A DNA stretch of 64,000 nucleotides, from contig CM055907.1 of the NCBI GenBank assembly GCA_029582155.1, positions 28,412,432-28,476,431 of the forward strand. The letters run 5' to 3'. Numbering within the stretch: the first letter of the stretch is position 1; every line of letters begins with the position of its first letter. A program made the translations under genes and the position numbers. Under the pieces are notes generated by a model that was not told where the DNA came from, searched no databases, and saw only the letters and a list, made by a program, of their open reading frames with translations. This stretch comes from Panopea generosa (taxonomy: Eukaryota > Mollusca > Bivalvia > Adapedonta > Hiatellidae). This document shows, piece after piece, positions 12,281 to 27,300 of this stretch.

Positions 12281-12500
12281 AGAGATCTTTTTACGCGCAA
12301 TGGGTATGACTCTCCCTGTACATGGGCCAACTGCTTTAAATCCCCTCCGACGGATTGCATGCTTTCTCAGTTCCTTAACCAAATAAGGTGTTTAGAAGTG
12401 CGTTTGAAAAACTCCAGACAAAACCCCAACTGGGAATCAATCCGGGGATCTCCAGGTCTTGGAGCAAGCATGCTAACCACTAGACCACTGCAACTCCCTA
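12281..12500 (-). mobile_element. tRNA-derived SINE (Gly/Glu-like head)
   Basis: The minus strand near 12500 reads GTGGTCTAGTGGTTAGCATG, a good box A, followed by GGATTGATTCCC as box B. Imperfect acceptor pairing and the extended body argue for a SINE over a functional tRNA. Confidence 0.6.
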
Positions 12501-12804
12501 ACATGTTGGTAAAAATGTAAAGTAGTATATTTACAGATATGGTAATTATTAATCTTATTTATACTTAATGATTTTTGTTTAAATAACTTTTTTGTCGTAT
12601 CCAAATTAGCTGTAAGCATTGACTGTAAGCTTTTTTTGTCTTTTAAAATGTAAGATGTTTACAGTATGTTACTAAAAACTATATTGGAATAACATCTGAA
12701 CGTAACAATACCCTGAATTACATGTTATTCATATAATCATAATATAATTTAAATGTTTAATACACATTTTGTATCAACTTTGTGCATGATTTTATTTTTC
12801 TATG

Positions 12805-13010
12805 TCTCCATGACGATTGGTGTACAACAGTGTCTCATTGTCATTCTTCTCTCACTGCTGGTTCAAGTGAGAAATTTACTAGGAGATGGGTGTGCTTAAG
12901 AACTGGTTAATCGTCCAGTACCCCAGGAAACAATAGTAAGGTTGACGGACCATGTGTTAGTTCTTGATGGCATAAAAATGACGCTAAATATTTAAACAAA
13001 TATACTATTC
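12805..13010 (+). mobile_element. SINE family 1, 5'-truncated
   Basis: Contains the family body TCTCTCACTGCTGGTTCAAG, GGAGATGGGTGTGCTTAAG, TACCCCAGGAAACAATAGTA and TGATGGCATAAAAATGACGC. The tRNA-like head is missing or unrecognisable. Confidence 0.75.
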
Positions 13011-13324
13011 AATAATACTTACAATGTAAAATGATTATTCAATGTGATTGGTATTCATAAAAAACACACAAAACAACATTTACAACCTTTTTTAGTTCAG
13101 ACTGAACATTCTGCCCTCGAGAGAGAGAGCTTCGCTACTACTAAAGTAGCTAACCCTCGGAAAGAATGTTCTATCTTAACCCCAAACCCACAAAAAGACC
13201 CTTATGCTCTCTGTGTGGAAGATCACTAAACATCAGTGAACATCTATACAATACAGCAATCCCTGTATCCTTCTCAAGTCCATTTCCTAGGTTTTAATTT
13301 AAACAAGTTCTTACAACTTAGACA

Positions 13325-13500
13325 AATCACGCTCAGTCTTCCTGGGTAGAACCAGTACTAATCAAGTAAGCAGATAATGTATCTCGCACAAAGACACCAC
13401 AAAAAGACGTGGTGATAGATCAAACCCAAAACCCCCTCTTGGATCTGAGGCTCTACCACTAGGCCACACGCACCATATTTCCTATATAAAACCAGTACTA
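13325..13500 (-). mobile_element. SINE family 2 copy
   Basis: CTTCCTGGGTAGAACCAGTA at the left and a tRNA-like head on the right (minus: GTGTGGCCTAGTGGTAGAGC). The order of motifs is the reverse complement of the 8075-8262 copy. Confidence 0.7.
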
Positions 13501-15290
13501 GATGCTGTTTTTGTGAGGCTGACTCAGACAAGTGGCAAACACATCACAATATACCATCACACTGCTTTAGGAGATAGGGATTGGTTACTAGAGTTTCATT
13601 GATGAAAACTAACTGACAACTTCATTAGACATACAGGCTAAGGTTACCACAGTCAGGGTTGGTCAGATGTGGTTGGCCATGAGAACAGCACAAGATCTCA
13701 AGTCAACAAACTTAGTCAAACAAACTTAGAGTCTTAAATTCAGACCTAGAATCAAAATCTCAATTATCTAATTTTAGTTAAAAAATAATTTCATCAAACA
13801 GAACAATTATGCTTCTTTGCAGAAACATTCTATAGTAAAATGTTGATCTTATATTTTTTTTGAAGAAATGTGAATTACGTTAAAATAGATCATTTAGCCA
13901 AAATGACATATTTAATGATATTAAAGAGTCTTCTTTCAATAGTATTATTTTCGGTTAATCATATCGCTATTGAATGTTTCAGTAATTTATGTTTATACAT
14001 ATTTTTCTGCACACACATGACAGTTATGAATTGAGACTTTGAGACTTGAGTCTCAAATTTAGACTTAAAAGTTCCATGACATGATGCCCAATGTGAAACG
14101 ACGTACATTATGATGTGTTGTCATTAAAATATCAGTAAGACAAAACATAATATTTCTGTATTAGTTTATTACAACTAACACATACAACAATTTAATCATA
14201 TATATCATGTATTATCAATAATAATGGAATGTAAAATAGTTATACTATAAAACACACACCTGTAAATGGTATTTTTCAAGCAATGGAAATTCATTTATTC
14301 CATTGACTATCCTTTCCTATCATTTTAAACAAAACATGTACATGTATTACATATAGAATGGGGTCCATAAAACTAAAAGGTTCTTTTATTTCTAATATTG
14401 ATTTATAGCAATACATGTAGAATTTTTTCAAGGTCAATCAAAAATATTTTATCAAATTCTATTTATATTTCGTCACAGAAAAATGACATTTGTAACAATC
14501 ATACCAATATCACAGGCAAGCATATCACAAACAAATAATTTCTTGTAAACAAAATCTACAGCAAACAGTGAAAATATTAATAAACTTTTACTGGACGGAT
14601 ATTTCTTTCTCCCCAGATGGCAGCATAAGGCATTTTTACATAAACACATGAATAATAAATAAACATATCTTTTCAGTTTTATAAAATACCAAAATATTTT
14701 TTACCTAATTAAAAACAGTAAAATAAAAAAATATAAGTCAGTGAAATGAAATTACTGGTAAAACCAGATAAATCTAAACAATAACAGGAAATTTCAAGTA
14801 CATGTATATTTGTAGTTTATTAACAAATAATCTGCTAGGAAAAAAAACATTTCATTTGTAACTTTCGTTTTATATCCATAAAACAACAGGTACAATAATC
14901 AAACATAAGCTTGGCATTGCAAACATGAATAGGATAATCAGTAATAATATAACATGTCACATCCCAGTGACCTTAGTACTATGTTTTGTGTTGAGATGTA
15001 GCTGTTATTTATTATTGTAAGAACTATATAATTAACACCTAACATACCAAAACAGACACTAAAAACCTTGCAATGCCGAGAAATGCCAAGACCATTTCCA
15101 TGTTTAATCATCGTATCATATTTAACCGTTTATACAAATCTGACAATATTTAAAATGCATTTCAGTAATACCTTGTTGAAAGACACCATGTGTAAAACAT
15201 GCATACGGAATCATGCAAGAAGTTTGTAGTAAGTTCTCAGTCACAAGTGTTACTCTTTTTCATTTTAGTAAGTGCCTATATGATCCAGAT
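13501..15290 (-). other. CCDC39 3' flank and probable 3' UTR
   Basis: No other gene is seen. On the minus strand downstream of the CCDC39 stop, candidate poly(A) signals are ATTAAA at 15108-15103 and AATAAA at 15013-15008, giving a 3' UTR of about 0.2-0.3 kb. In AT-rich DNA these hexamers are common, so the assignment is tentative. Confidence 0.35.
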
Positions 15291-15388
15291 TTATCGTTTT
15301 CCACCACTGGCGGCGCTGGTGCGACTACGAACACTTCGCACACTGCTCATTGAGCTGGAACTACGAGAACTTCCCGGTGATTGGACAC
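15291..15388 (-). CDS. CCDC39: CCDC39 exon 21 (last, stop at 15293-15291)
   Basis: 98 nt, residues 916-947, entered in phase 1 (Gly916 is split). It encodes a Ser/Arg-rich tail, [20 protein letters not shown] ..., ending SGGKR and TAA. A low-complexity Ser-rich C terminus is also typical of vertebrate CCDC39. The acceptor is TTTTATTTCAG. Confidence 0.93.
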
Positions 15389-18300
15389 CTGAAATAAAAC
15401 ATGATGAAACAACTTAAAGTAATACTTAATTAAAACCAAAAATATGTTAGTATCTTGAACTTGCTTGCTATTGCATCAGAAGGATTCTGAAGACATGTTT
15501 CCAGTCATTGTCTGTGTGGGTCACATGGTCAATTGGTAGAGCATCAGATCAAGTATTTGATGGTGCTGGGTTGACTTTAATCCTCTACCTCAACTAAGTG
15601 TAGTGCCCTTGAACAAGACACTTTATCTGCATATGTTTGGTACTTAGTATGCAAGAAGCTTGATCTGTTAATGTTGTAAGAAGTTTCACAATCAATGTAA
15701 AACAACTAAGTTTACATTTACAAGTATTTGATTTATATATATAATAAAGCTACAAATCTTGCAAATTTTGTGTCATCAATTTTCTAATAAGAAATCTTTC
15801 TCAATATACAAGTACATGTTGTCATTAGATACATGTACATGTATAATGAGTTGAGCTTTTTAAAAATCTTTTCATTAAAATATTTACTCATTGAAAAAAA
15901 TAATAGTGAACTATAAATGGTAGCAGATCTAGAAATGGTAACATACTTTTTTTCATAAATAAGTTTTCAGTGATAGGCATGAGGTTTAAGCCATTTTCAA
16001 CAAAATACAGGTTATACATTTATGGCAACCATTTTAACAGTTGAAGAGGGTCTCAGATAAAATTAGGGTAGAACCACTGGCCTTATGAAAAAATAGCAAA
16101 CTTTTTTTTTAACTTATTGTCTTTGGACCAATTTTGGGCTCAAATCCACAACCTTAACCATGAAAGATAAATGATCTGAAAACAGTGTCTGTGACCACAA
16201 GACCACGGAAGACCCAATTTAAATAAGTTGATTAGAAAAAAAATAGTCTTTATTCTTGAAAAATCATCATTTCATATTTATAATTAAACCAGTATAAGTT
16301 GTGCAAAGCTTATACATTTAGCAAGTTTGCAGATGACAAATAAAACTTTACTACCTGTCTGGTCAAATAATTGCCAAACCGACATAATTATTAACTGTAA
16401 AAAAAAAATAAACTATATAAAGTTTGACCAATCTCTGAGTTAAAGTATACATTTTTTTTTTTAAACACTTTTTTTATCCATAACTTACCTTTGACCTGAA
16501 ATAGAATATGTATAACATGTATGCTTTAATTATTATTTACGACATTTGAACATTTCTGATACTGATACTACATGTAGTATCTTAATTTCTGTATGCAACA
16601 GTTATTAAAAAGAGAAGTCATTTACCTCCAAAGTCACCTCCAATCTGAGCACGACCCATAGCACTGCCGACTGGTGACTTAACGCTGGATGAAGTGCTGC
16701 GTACTGATGTCAGACTGCTTCTAGCACTGCCTGGCTGACGGCCTGGAGTAATGGATGGCAGGTTCGCCTAAACAATGAAATTACATGTTAAGTTATTGAA
16801 AATGTTAAACTTTTTACCACCAAAAATGAGTGAAAATGCTGATGCTGAAACATGCAAAACAAGAGTTGTTAGAAGACAAAAAAGCTCGCCACTGGGTGTC
16901 TAAGTTCAAAAAGGGCCATAGCTGTGCCAAAATGCAATCCAGAGTTATGGTTCTTGTCTCTGTGTGTTCCATTGATGATGGTGAACACACATGCGAAGTT
17001 TCATTCACATCCAATGAGTGGTTGCTTAGATATCTTAAACGTAAACGCAAAAGTTTAACCTGGGTGTCTACAGATGCCGATGACGATGCTGGGGTCATGG
17101 CAGAACTTCTCCTTGGATTTTGTCCCGGCGAGCTAAAAGTGTATAAACAATTTAATGGGAAATCATTAATTTTCGTGGGAAACTTATTCTCGTTAATTTC
17201 ATGGTGAGCTTCAACAACGAAATTAAATTCTAACGAAATGAGTGTTACATCCATACTGCATGGCATCAACCTGTACCCAAAATGCAGACCTACCTTTCTT
17301 GGCTAGATCTGTACTTTATCCGATATTTTCTATTTAGTGTGTTTCTTTAACTTAGCACACTGATTAAATTAATATACTGTAACTGTATTAATATTTTATC
17401 CATTTCATTACATAAAATATGCCTGTCAATATCAAAGCTTGTGTGTTTACTTGCTTGTATTTCATTTTTATCACTGTGGAAATAACATATTTTATGATAA
17501 TAAAATGGCCACAACTCTGATATTAATAACCAAATTTTGCCAGTTTAAAAAACATGTCCAAGACATTTTAATTATACAACTACTGTGTAAGTTTAGTGAA
17601 GATCAAATGAAAATTACCAGTACAAGAGCACTCACATCAAACAACACAATTTTTGACAATTTAACGGCATTACTGATGATATTAATAATTCTATTTTGCC
17701 AGTTGAAAATTTGTTTAGATATTATGGTTATATAACTACTAATTAAGTTTAGTAAGAATAAAATGAGAAATGAGAGTGTTACAGCGCACATATCAACAAG
17801 AGTTGTCAGAAAACAACAAAGCTCACCTATGGAATAAAACTCACCACCCATGCAAAGATTGAGATTGGAGGCAAACACCAAACTTTAAACGCAACTAAAC
17901 GCAAAAGTTTAACCTGTGTGTCTATCGACGTCACCGCCCACGATGCGGGGGTCATGGCAATAGCTTTCCTGGACTTTCGTCCTGGCAAGCTAAAACGTAT
18001 ATGGACAAGGGAATATTTCTCCTTGAGTTTTGCTCAGGTGAGCAAGAAATGTACGAGTTAGCCAGTCAAAGATAACATGCATTGTATATATATATATAGC
18101 TTTTAACCCTTTACTTCATATAGATGCCTTTGGACACCTTTAATATTGAAAGCATTAATTCACCACGTATCAGCAATGGGTGATTTATGTTTATATTAAC
18201 TGACAGAGTGGAAAACAATCAGCAATCTGAACACTTCCTGCACTGTTTTCAAAGGCCTTCTGTGATTGGTGCGGGAAAATGTGTATCTATAGAGTAAAAG

Positions 18301-21300
18301 GTTAAGTATGAAATATGAAAAAGGTACAACTCCTTGAAAAATAATCATATCAGAATAAGGCCATGTTTCAATTGCAGAAAAACTATAAGGAGACAAGGTA
18401 CATGTAAGTAGCAGCAGTCGGACAAACAGGAAATTGGACAGAAGGATGGGTTGGGACCAATTACTATGTCCTTCCATTTTTATTTAAAATGGCAGGGGAA
18501 AATAAAAATCATTTTAATGCATACCTGTGAGAAGTACATATGGACAGCCTCGCCAATTTCTGGATGTATTTGAACTGCCTCTCCTATCTGAGACATGGCA
18601 GCTTTGTTGAACTCTCGTAACTCACGAACACTGAAGTCTTTCTGTTAAATACATGTAAGCCCAAATTGCAATAATTCTAAAATGAAACCATTTTTTTCTT
18701 TAAAAAAATATTATCATTAAAAGTTTATTTTTCCAAGTCCTCATGATTTAGGATAAATATTCAATCAATCAAGCAATCAATCAATCAATCCAACAACACA
18801 ATTAGGTTGAAAAGAAGGAGTAAATTTAATGTAAAAAAAGTATTGGTTAAAAAAGTTCAGTGAGTTTCTTTAATAGTTACTTTAAAAGTTTTTGATTATA
18901 AGCAAATAAAAGTTCTATTTAAAGTAAAACAAATTGTAACAATCACAGAATTTGAACCCTTTTCAAAAATCTTCAAGGAAACATGTTTGGAATCAAAATT
19001 AATACATACATATATATATATTTTCAAATGCTAATTGTCCTACAGGTAATTAAAGTTGATTTCCACCCAAAATTGCATTGTGTTGCTAGCAGTATCTGTT
19101 TATTTAAACATCAATTTAATTCTAAAATTCTTAATAAGTTTTGATAATATTGCTACATCAATGTTCATACACAAAACGGTACAAAGACAGAGGTCCTCTG
19201 TGGCCATTTGGTCGGAGGCATTATCTCAAGATAATATACCCCCTCCCTGCTGAAGTTGTGAGTTTGAGCTCAACTCTCCCAAATCATTTCATGTTATTTC
19301 CGTAAGTTTACCAGTTGTAGAAAGATTGTGGTTACACTACTCAGAGGCACAAATATAACTGGATGTCATATACAAATTGCAATGTATTGAAAATGCTTAC
19401 TCCTTTAAAAAAAATATTAATCATACCTCCTCTGGTGTTTCTCCCTTTGCTTTCTTTGCAGATCTCAATTCCTTAGCATATCGCACATTCTGTAAACAAG
19501 TGAATACAGTAAAAAACATAAACAAATTCAATGTTGTTAAGGGCATGAATATTATTAAAGTTTAAAAAACAAAAAGAAGTTGCAGCTTTACCTCTGATTT
19601 TTGTTTGTTTGCATTTTGTTTGCCATTTTTATGCCATTTAGAGCTAACAGACAATCAGTTAACTAGTACTCGAGCAATCCCATAACTGATAACTTTCTCA
19701 CTTTAGTCAGCAGTGAGAGACTATTGATAATGAGACACAATGTCTCATATCAATCATCACAGAAATTGTGTGCCAAACAGGGATTCGAACTCCTGACCCC
19801 TGGATTGAGAGTTAGACGAGACTACCAACTTAACTAACAATGCCCACTAAAATAAGTATACTACACATGATGATGCTTGGGGGTTAGCAAGATATTTGAT
19901 TTGTCTATACTTGGGATTGGTATTAAACAAAACCTGCCGAGTTTTACAATCTGAAGTTGAAAGCTAAACATTATCTACAGTACATGTATGAAAGTCTACA
20001 TTTTCACCTAAGAGCAGGCAAAACCAGCATTATGTGTAAAAAGACTTATTCCAAAATCTATATTCTTTAAAAGCACTTTTATTAAATACATGTTATAATG
20101 TTGAAATTCAAATTGCTGCCAATATAATCAATGTCAGAGAGAAAATTCCTTAAAAATTGACAATATAAACGTAAATGCTATTGTTACTATTTTGAATTTA
20201 GATAATTCTAACAGTTAATGGGAGAAAACTCTTAGAATTATATCAATATGAATAATTAAATTGTTGTGGCGTGTGTACTAAATGAATACATAATAGCATT
20301 AGCTAGATTTATTTGTTCAGCACAAGTCAGTTTACTTTACTACATCTATAATTGCTTTAACTTAATTTGGAGAAATATATCTTAAAATCTATCTGATTTT
20401 GCCTCAGTATAACAAAAAACATGTACAATACTGGTCATCTTTTAAGAAATGAACATTAATAGTTTAACATTCATGATGTTTTCAAATAAAGCAATTCAAA
20501 TTTTCTTAATATTTTATTCACAGACAGTCTTGTCAACTTTATACCTGTTTGGCTACTCTCTCCAGTTTTGCTCTCTGGTCATCCAACTCTTTCGTCAGCT
20601 GAAGAATCTTGTTCTGCAATAAAACAATAATTGTTGTAATACAATTTTACTATATTTTTTTTATTGACTAATCAAAGAAAAGATACAAATAAAATAATTG
20701 GTAATTATTTTATCTTATGTAGTATGAAGAGACATGCAATTTTGAAAGGGTTCATTGAACAGTAGCTCATCTGACTAAAAATCAAGAGGACCCAAGTCTG
20801 AACCAACCCCAGTGAACATATGACACCGGTCTCATTTCATTTGTCTCTCCCTCATTTCCATGGGAAAGTTATCAGTTACTTAGGAGATGGGTGTGCTTGA
20901 ATACTGGTTAACCTTTCTGGATCACAGGAAAGAGTGGTTAAGTTAACTGATCATCTGTTAGCCCATGATGGCATAAAAGTTATGCTATATATTCAAACAA
21001 AGTCTTAAACATTATAAATGAAAATTATACATCTGACCCAGTATGTACATGTATGTAGATTATTTTTCGGGCAGGTGTATAACCATCACATCTAAAATCA
21101 AAATAAAAGGCATCATATTTATTATTTATGACAAAAAAGTGCAAAGAGTGGTTTTTCTCTTTCTCCTGCAGTACCTTTTTTTCATCCACCATTTCTACAT
21201 ATGCATCCTCGTCTCTGTTAAGATTATCTAAGGTGTTACTCATGGTTTGTAGATCTTCTTGCAGTTCACGAATCTGTCGTCGTTTGTACTTGTATTTGTC

Positions 21301-24300
21301 CATCACAGCCCGCATCTGTTCATCCAACTGCTGCTTCTCTTCCATTTCATCACCTAGGTTACACATAAAATTTAACAAATTGTCCAGATAGTATAAACGG
21401 TTAAACACATTAAATAATTTTAATGATATGTTTTGAACTTTAATTTATTTCACATCTATTTCAAATCATACACGAAGCCTTCCTGGGTAGAACCAGTATA
21501 AAGCATGTGAAGACAATATGTCTAGCACAAGGACACTAAATTTAGCTGTGACATTGATGGAACACATGTTCCCATTGGTTTGATACTGTACCACTGAACC
21601 ACATGCTACTTTAATGATAGGTAACTGACATTTATAAAAAAGTTAAGTTACAAATAAGTAACAGATAAAACACATTAAATCCTTGAGGTTAAATTAACAA
21701 ATGAGAATTAACACAATACAATACTTGTAAGGAGCCAACACTCTACCATTACACTACTGTTCTGCTCTTTTTCACATTTAATGTGTTGAGAAATAATCAT
21801 ATACAAGTACATACTTGAATCGGTGACCTTGTTGAAGCTCTTCCTGTATGTTTCATTTCTATTATTCATCAACTTCAGTGTGTTCTCAAGGGCTCGTATC
21901 TCCTTCTCTGCCTTCCTGATGCGCGCATCAAGGTCGTCTCCCTCGCGCTGAAGTTCTTCCTTTTCTTGGGCAGCCTGTAGTGTAACATGACGGTATGTTT
22001 TATAAATTTCTTTTTCAAACATGTCAAATATAACAGCAAATTGACATTTTGTCCTAGATATGATCCAGATAGTCATAATGTTTATTACAATTGTACCAGT
22101 TTTTATTACATTATACTATATATTACAATAGTACCAATTTTTATTACATTATGCCATATATTACAGCCATATATTACAATTGTACCAGTTTTTATTACAT
22201 TATGCCATATATTACAATTGTACCAGTTTTTATTACATTATGCCATATATTACAATTGTACCAGTTTTTATTACATTATGCCATATATTACAATTGTACC
22301 AGTTTTTATTACATTATGCCATATATTACAATTGTACCAGTTCTTATTACATTATACTATATATTACTAATGTACCAGTTTTTATTACATTATGCCATAT
22401 ATTGCAATTGTACCAGTATTTATTACATAATGCCATTTTCAACAGCTTAAAAGTTATAAATACGTGATTGCAACCAGTTGCACTAGTGGAGAAAGAGTCC
22501 AAATCCATATAGAGTCCAAATCCATATAAAGTCCAAATCCATATTGAGTCCAAATCCATATAAAGTCCAAATCCATATACAAATTTACATGAATTTGAGT
22601 AGATCCACCATCCTTCCATAAGGAACTGTGGAAAACTCAAATAATGCTTTAAGATCAAACTGACCTGAAGCACAACCTCAGCTTTGACCAGTAAGTGACC
22701 CCAAGTAGGTGCCCTGGAGTACCTAATAATGACAATATAAGGAAAATGACACTTCCTTTAGCCAACACTGTCAGCTTACCTTGATCACATAGTAGGCCTG
22801 TGACCTCTCCTCTTCACCCTCTGGGGGAGCCATGGATACCATCAGTATTTCATACCTGTAAAATAGCCAAAATATTTAAAAGAACTGTCTAGCTATTAAT
22901 CAAAATCTGCTTTTTTATCTAATATTTTAGAATTTTAGTTTTTTTGTGCACATGTCTAAGTGTATTTTTTATAAGTTTAATTGGGGTTAATAACCATTTT
23001 CGAAATATTACAACTTAAAAATAACAAATTGTTTATTGGATGAGGAAGACTTTCTATGTATATGCATAACCATGAATCTGAGTAGGGCTTCCATCCTTCC
23101 AAGATTAACTTTTTCACAATAAGTTTTTGGATCAAGTTTGGCTTACACTAAGGGTAAGTGATAATGACACAGTGCCTTGGACCACTGAGTCATGGAAGAC
23201 CCCTTAAAACACACCCATCAGTGATATGATGTAATTAGCTTGGATTAACTGAACGAAAAAAGTATTTGCAAAAGTTGCCCTGGAGTACAGACCTTTTCCT
23301 GAGTTTATCTATTTTAGAGATTCTCTCATGAAGCTCAGCACTGATCTGCTGCCTCTCTTCATTGACTGCCTTCAGCTGTGCATTCAACATCTCCTTGTGG
23401 ATGTTTATCTCATTGTGACGCTCCTTCATTGCCTGATAAAGTTACAATTCACAATTCAATGTTATTATGTATATATTATTTAAAATATTGTGTCAATATT
23501 TATTGGAATTATAGGAAACATTACTCATCTAATAGTCTTAGTATAGAATGTTGTGACAAATAATGATTTTATAATGCAATTATATAATAAGATTTAGTGC
23601 TCAGAATGTGAAGTTGATGTTTCAATCATCCAGCCCTGTTCTTATAAGTCCTAACAACACAATAAGAGTTCAATCGAATCATTCTGGTCTGAATGCACAT
23701 GATAATGGACTGAATGCACATGATAACAAACCTCCAAATTTCCGGTAAGAAGTGAAGTGCATTTGAACTTTTCCGAGAATTCGTTTTGAAAGTAGTTTCA
23801 GTACAGAAAATCACATGAAGCTACATGACTTTTTTTCACCAACTACATGTATATGTAGAGTTTGATGATTTTGTAGACATTTTCTAGGTGAGGCTACTTT
23901 TTGGATATTTTTTTCTTCTAAACACAATGAACATAGTAAAAGCATATCAAGCAAATTACCAAATTTTAAAATTATACAATCAAACTATCAGTCTGAGAAA
24001 GTAATAATATTAAATGTGAAATTGGCAAGAGACAATTGTATTGCAAATCATTCATGTTTGAATCTTAATAGTATTACTCACTGTCTCTAGCTGCAGGCGT
24101 CTCTTCTCTAGCGTAAAGACCTCATCAGCACGTTCATTGAGCATGTCGCGGAGACGCTTCAACTCAAGCTTTAGGATGTTTTGATCAACCATGAGATCCT
24201 GTTTGCCAGTGATGATCTTCCTTAGTTCTCTCTCTGAGCTGTCATTGTACAGGTCCAGCTCCTCAATCTTGCTTGTCAGGTCATTCTTCTCTGCTCCACT

Positions 24301-27300
24301 CTTTTCCAGTTCACGGCTCACACGGCGGATATCATCCTAATTATTTGTGAACAAAAAATGTCTATCATGTACATTTAGATGAAAAATGCAGACAAAGTTT
24401 CAAGGTAAGAATTGTTTTTATTTATGGTAAAATAAAGAATCAAAATTTGAATGTATATGTAATGTGCGAGAGAGAATTTTTTGTTACAGTGCAAAACACA
24501 TTCATAAACTTGTGTAATCATTAATAAAACTGCATTGGTCATTGTCTGTACACGTGGTACATTGTTTATGTATTACAAGCAGTTGAAATCTCAAACGTTC
24601 AACCATTACAATTCATTCCCATAGGATCTGTTTACCTGAAGTCTCTTCAACTGCAGTGTAAGAAGTGTGTGCGTGTTGTTCTTATTTTCCAGCTCATCTG
24701 TAAGGTCCTTTATCTTTGCTTCCAGATGAATCTTCTCCTCATTAGACCTCTCTCCCTGCATCCGATTAATACGTCTTTCCAACTGCTGTACTGCAAAATC
24801 CTGTAAACACAAATATTTTTACTTTATATCTGACTGACAAACACTTGGCTCTCCTTGAATAGGGGATGCCAGGCATGATTAGCTCAGCCATTGGTGTGTC
24901 TGACTATCAATCCAAGGATCATGACACTACATCTCATTTTCGTTCTTCTCTCACTGCTGATTCAAGTGGGAAAGTTATCAGCTACTTGCGGGTGTGCTTA
25001 AGTACTGGTTAACCTTACTATAAAAATGATGCTAGATATTCAATCAATTAATTAATCCTTGTATGGCAGAAATGCAAGACCACTTGTGATGAAAAAAGTA
25101 TTTTAATATTCATTACTTAATTTAGCATTTTTATTTTGAATAAGTGCTTGGAAAATTTTAAACAGGTATTTGGAAAGTTTTCACATCAATTAAAAAAGAT
25201 CTTATAAAAAGGGTGAAAAAGCTCCAGGTACTCATTGGTAGGTACCTTATATATAACAAAGCATGTCATGAATCAGACAGACTAATAAATCAAAAAGTTA
25301 TGTAAAGATAGAAATAGGATGAAAATACAAAAATGGGAAGTAAAGAGCGAAACAGGATGTTAAGTGTAATATGTAATTTAAATAGTAAAATGGAGATATT
25401 AAAATTGCTATTTTATGCTTATCTTGGTAGAATATGTTTATACATGTTTTGTGTAGGTCTATTTATCATTTTCTGATAAACAATCTGATATATAAAATAA
25501 GTTTGACGATTATTTGTGCAAAAATCGTTTCAGTTGAGTATTGTGCACTTGTTTTGAGTCCTTTCTTAAACTTTTTGAAGTCGACGCAGAAATTGCATCC
25601 AGATCCTATTCTGTCTATTACAGATGAGTTACAAGAAATTCATGATATATTCCACATTAGAAAAAGAGCTGAAAAGTTATAGTGAAGGTTAATTGAAGAT
25701 GTAAGATGAACTTTTTAATACAAACACCACTGTACCTGGTTGTAAATGATCTCCTGTTGTTTCAAGGAGTCTGTGTCCAGTTTGGCAATCTTACTGGTCA
25801 GGTTCCTCAGTGCAGCTTGGCTTCCCTGTATATATACAGAATAGTAACATAAGTTTTGTATCAAATTTCAATAGAATCAATTTTCCATATCAAATTACAC
25901 ATTATCCATATAATCTAGAAATAAATACTTTCATAAACAGTGTAACAAAAAAAATCCATATACATTGTATTTAAATAGTTTTATTTTTTGTATTTTTTGA
26001 AGTTTCTCTTAGGAACCCCTGACTTCAATAGTGAGACATAAGTGGTCTTGAGACAGAATTTCAAATCACACAGCCACGGACAATGCCCTACATGCATAAA
26101 TAATGAACAAACCTGTATCTCGGCTTCATTGTTTCTTTCCTTGACTTTAGTGTCATGTAGTTCCTGCATCTTTTTAAACTGTAGTTCTCGGAGATACTTC
26201 AGTTCCTGGTCAATCTCCTTTTGTCTCTTGTCCTCATCTTCCAGAATCTCATCCATGCGGGCTGCTCGCTCTTCAGCACTCAAGTTTGACTCTGTTGCGA
26301 TCTTCAACTTCTCCACCAATGTCTCTCTAAGGTCCTTCGCTTGTTTTAATCTATTGACCAACAGTATGTATATTTTTTATTTATTATTTGTATATCATTC
26401 AAAGCTCTCTTTGACATGTAAATGTGTAATTGTTTATTTATGTATATATCAGGGTCCCTATTTTTAAATTATCAAAAAATTTTTTTAAGTGAAACACTTC
26501 CTACTTTCTATACCATAGCCCATTCACAACCTTTGACCTTGGTGACATCTGGGCTGCAAATGTTTCAGAGCTAACAGCATTTATAGGCACTACTAGTCAG
26601 TATCTGAACACTTTATGTAAATTGGAACACTTCTGTTACAGTGTAGTTCCTTGATGCATGTTAAATCTCACAACTAAACTAAAGTAAACGACTCACAAAG
26701 TTATTTACAGCTACATGTATCATTCAAGTGACAATACATAAAAGACGGGATATAAGGTGGTTTTTTTTAATTTTAAAATAAAAAACATCTTTTTTAATTT
26801 AAAATGCTCTGATGTTGCAATAAGGATATATATAAAAGATAGATAAGTTGAAAACTACTTTTTAAACTTTCCAACAGGTTAAGATTTAAAAAAAATTCCA
26901 TTTGAAATGGCAATTCTAAGTCCCAAACTTTGATTTGATTTCAATAAAAAATCAGCATGTTGGTTATACATGTATATTGCTGAAGACATTACTAAATAAA
27001 CAAGGCCAAGGAGTATTGCATGCAAAAGTCCTCTACCAGTATAGCACATCAGACATTACTTAATAAACAAGGCCCGTGAGTATTACAAGCAAAAGTTTTC
27101 TACCAGTATAGCACATGAGATATTACTAAACAAACAAGGACCGGGAGTATTGCAAGCAAAAGTCCCCTACCAAAATAGCACATCAGACATTACTAAATAA
27201 ACATGGCAAAGGAGTATTGCAAGCAAAAGTCCTCTACCAGTATAGCACATCAGACATTACTAAATAAACAAGGCCCAGGTGTATTGCAAGCAAGTCCCCT

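Noticed and set aside
16814-17269. ORFs of 125 and 151 codons in intron 19, and the 99-codon ORF at 10882-11181
   Set aside because: They coincide with copies of the same dispersed non-autonomous element.
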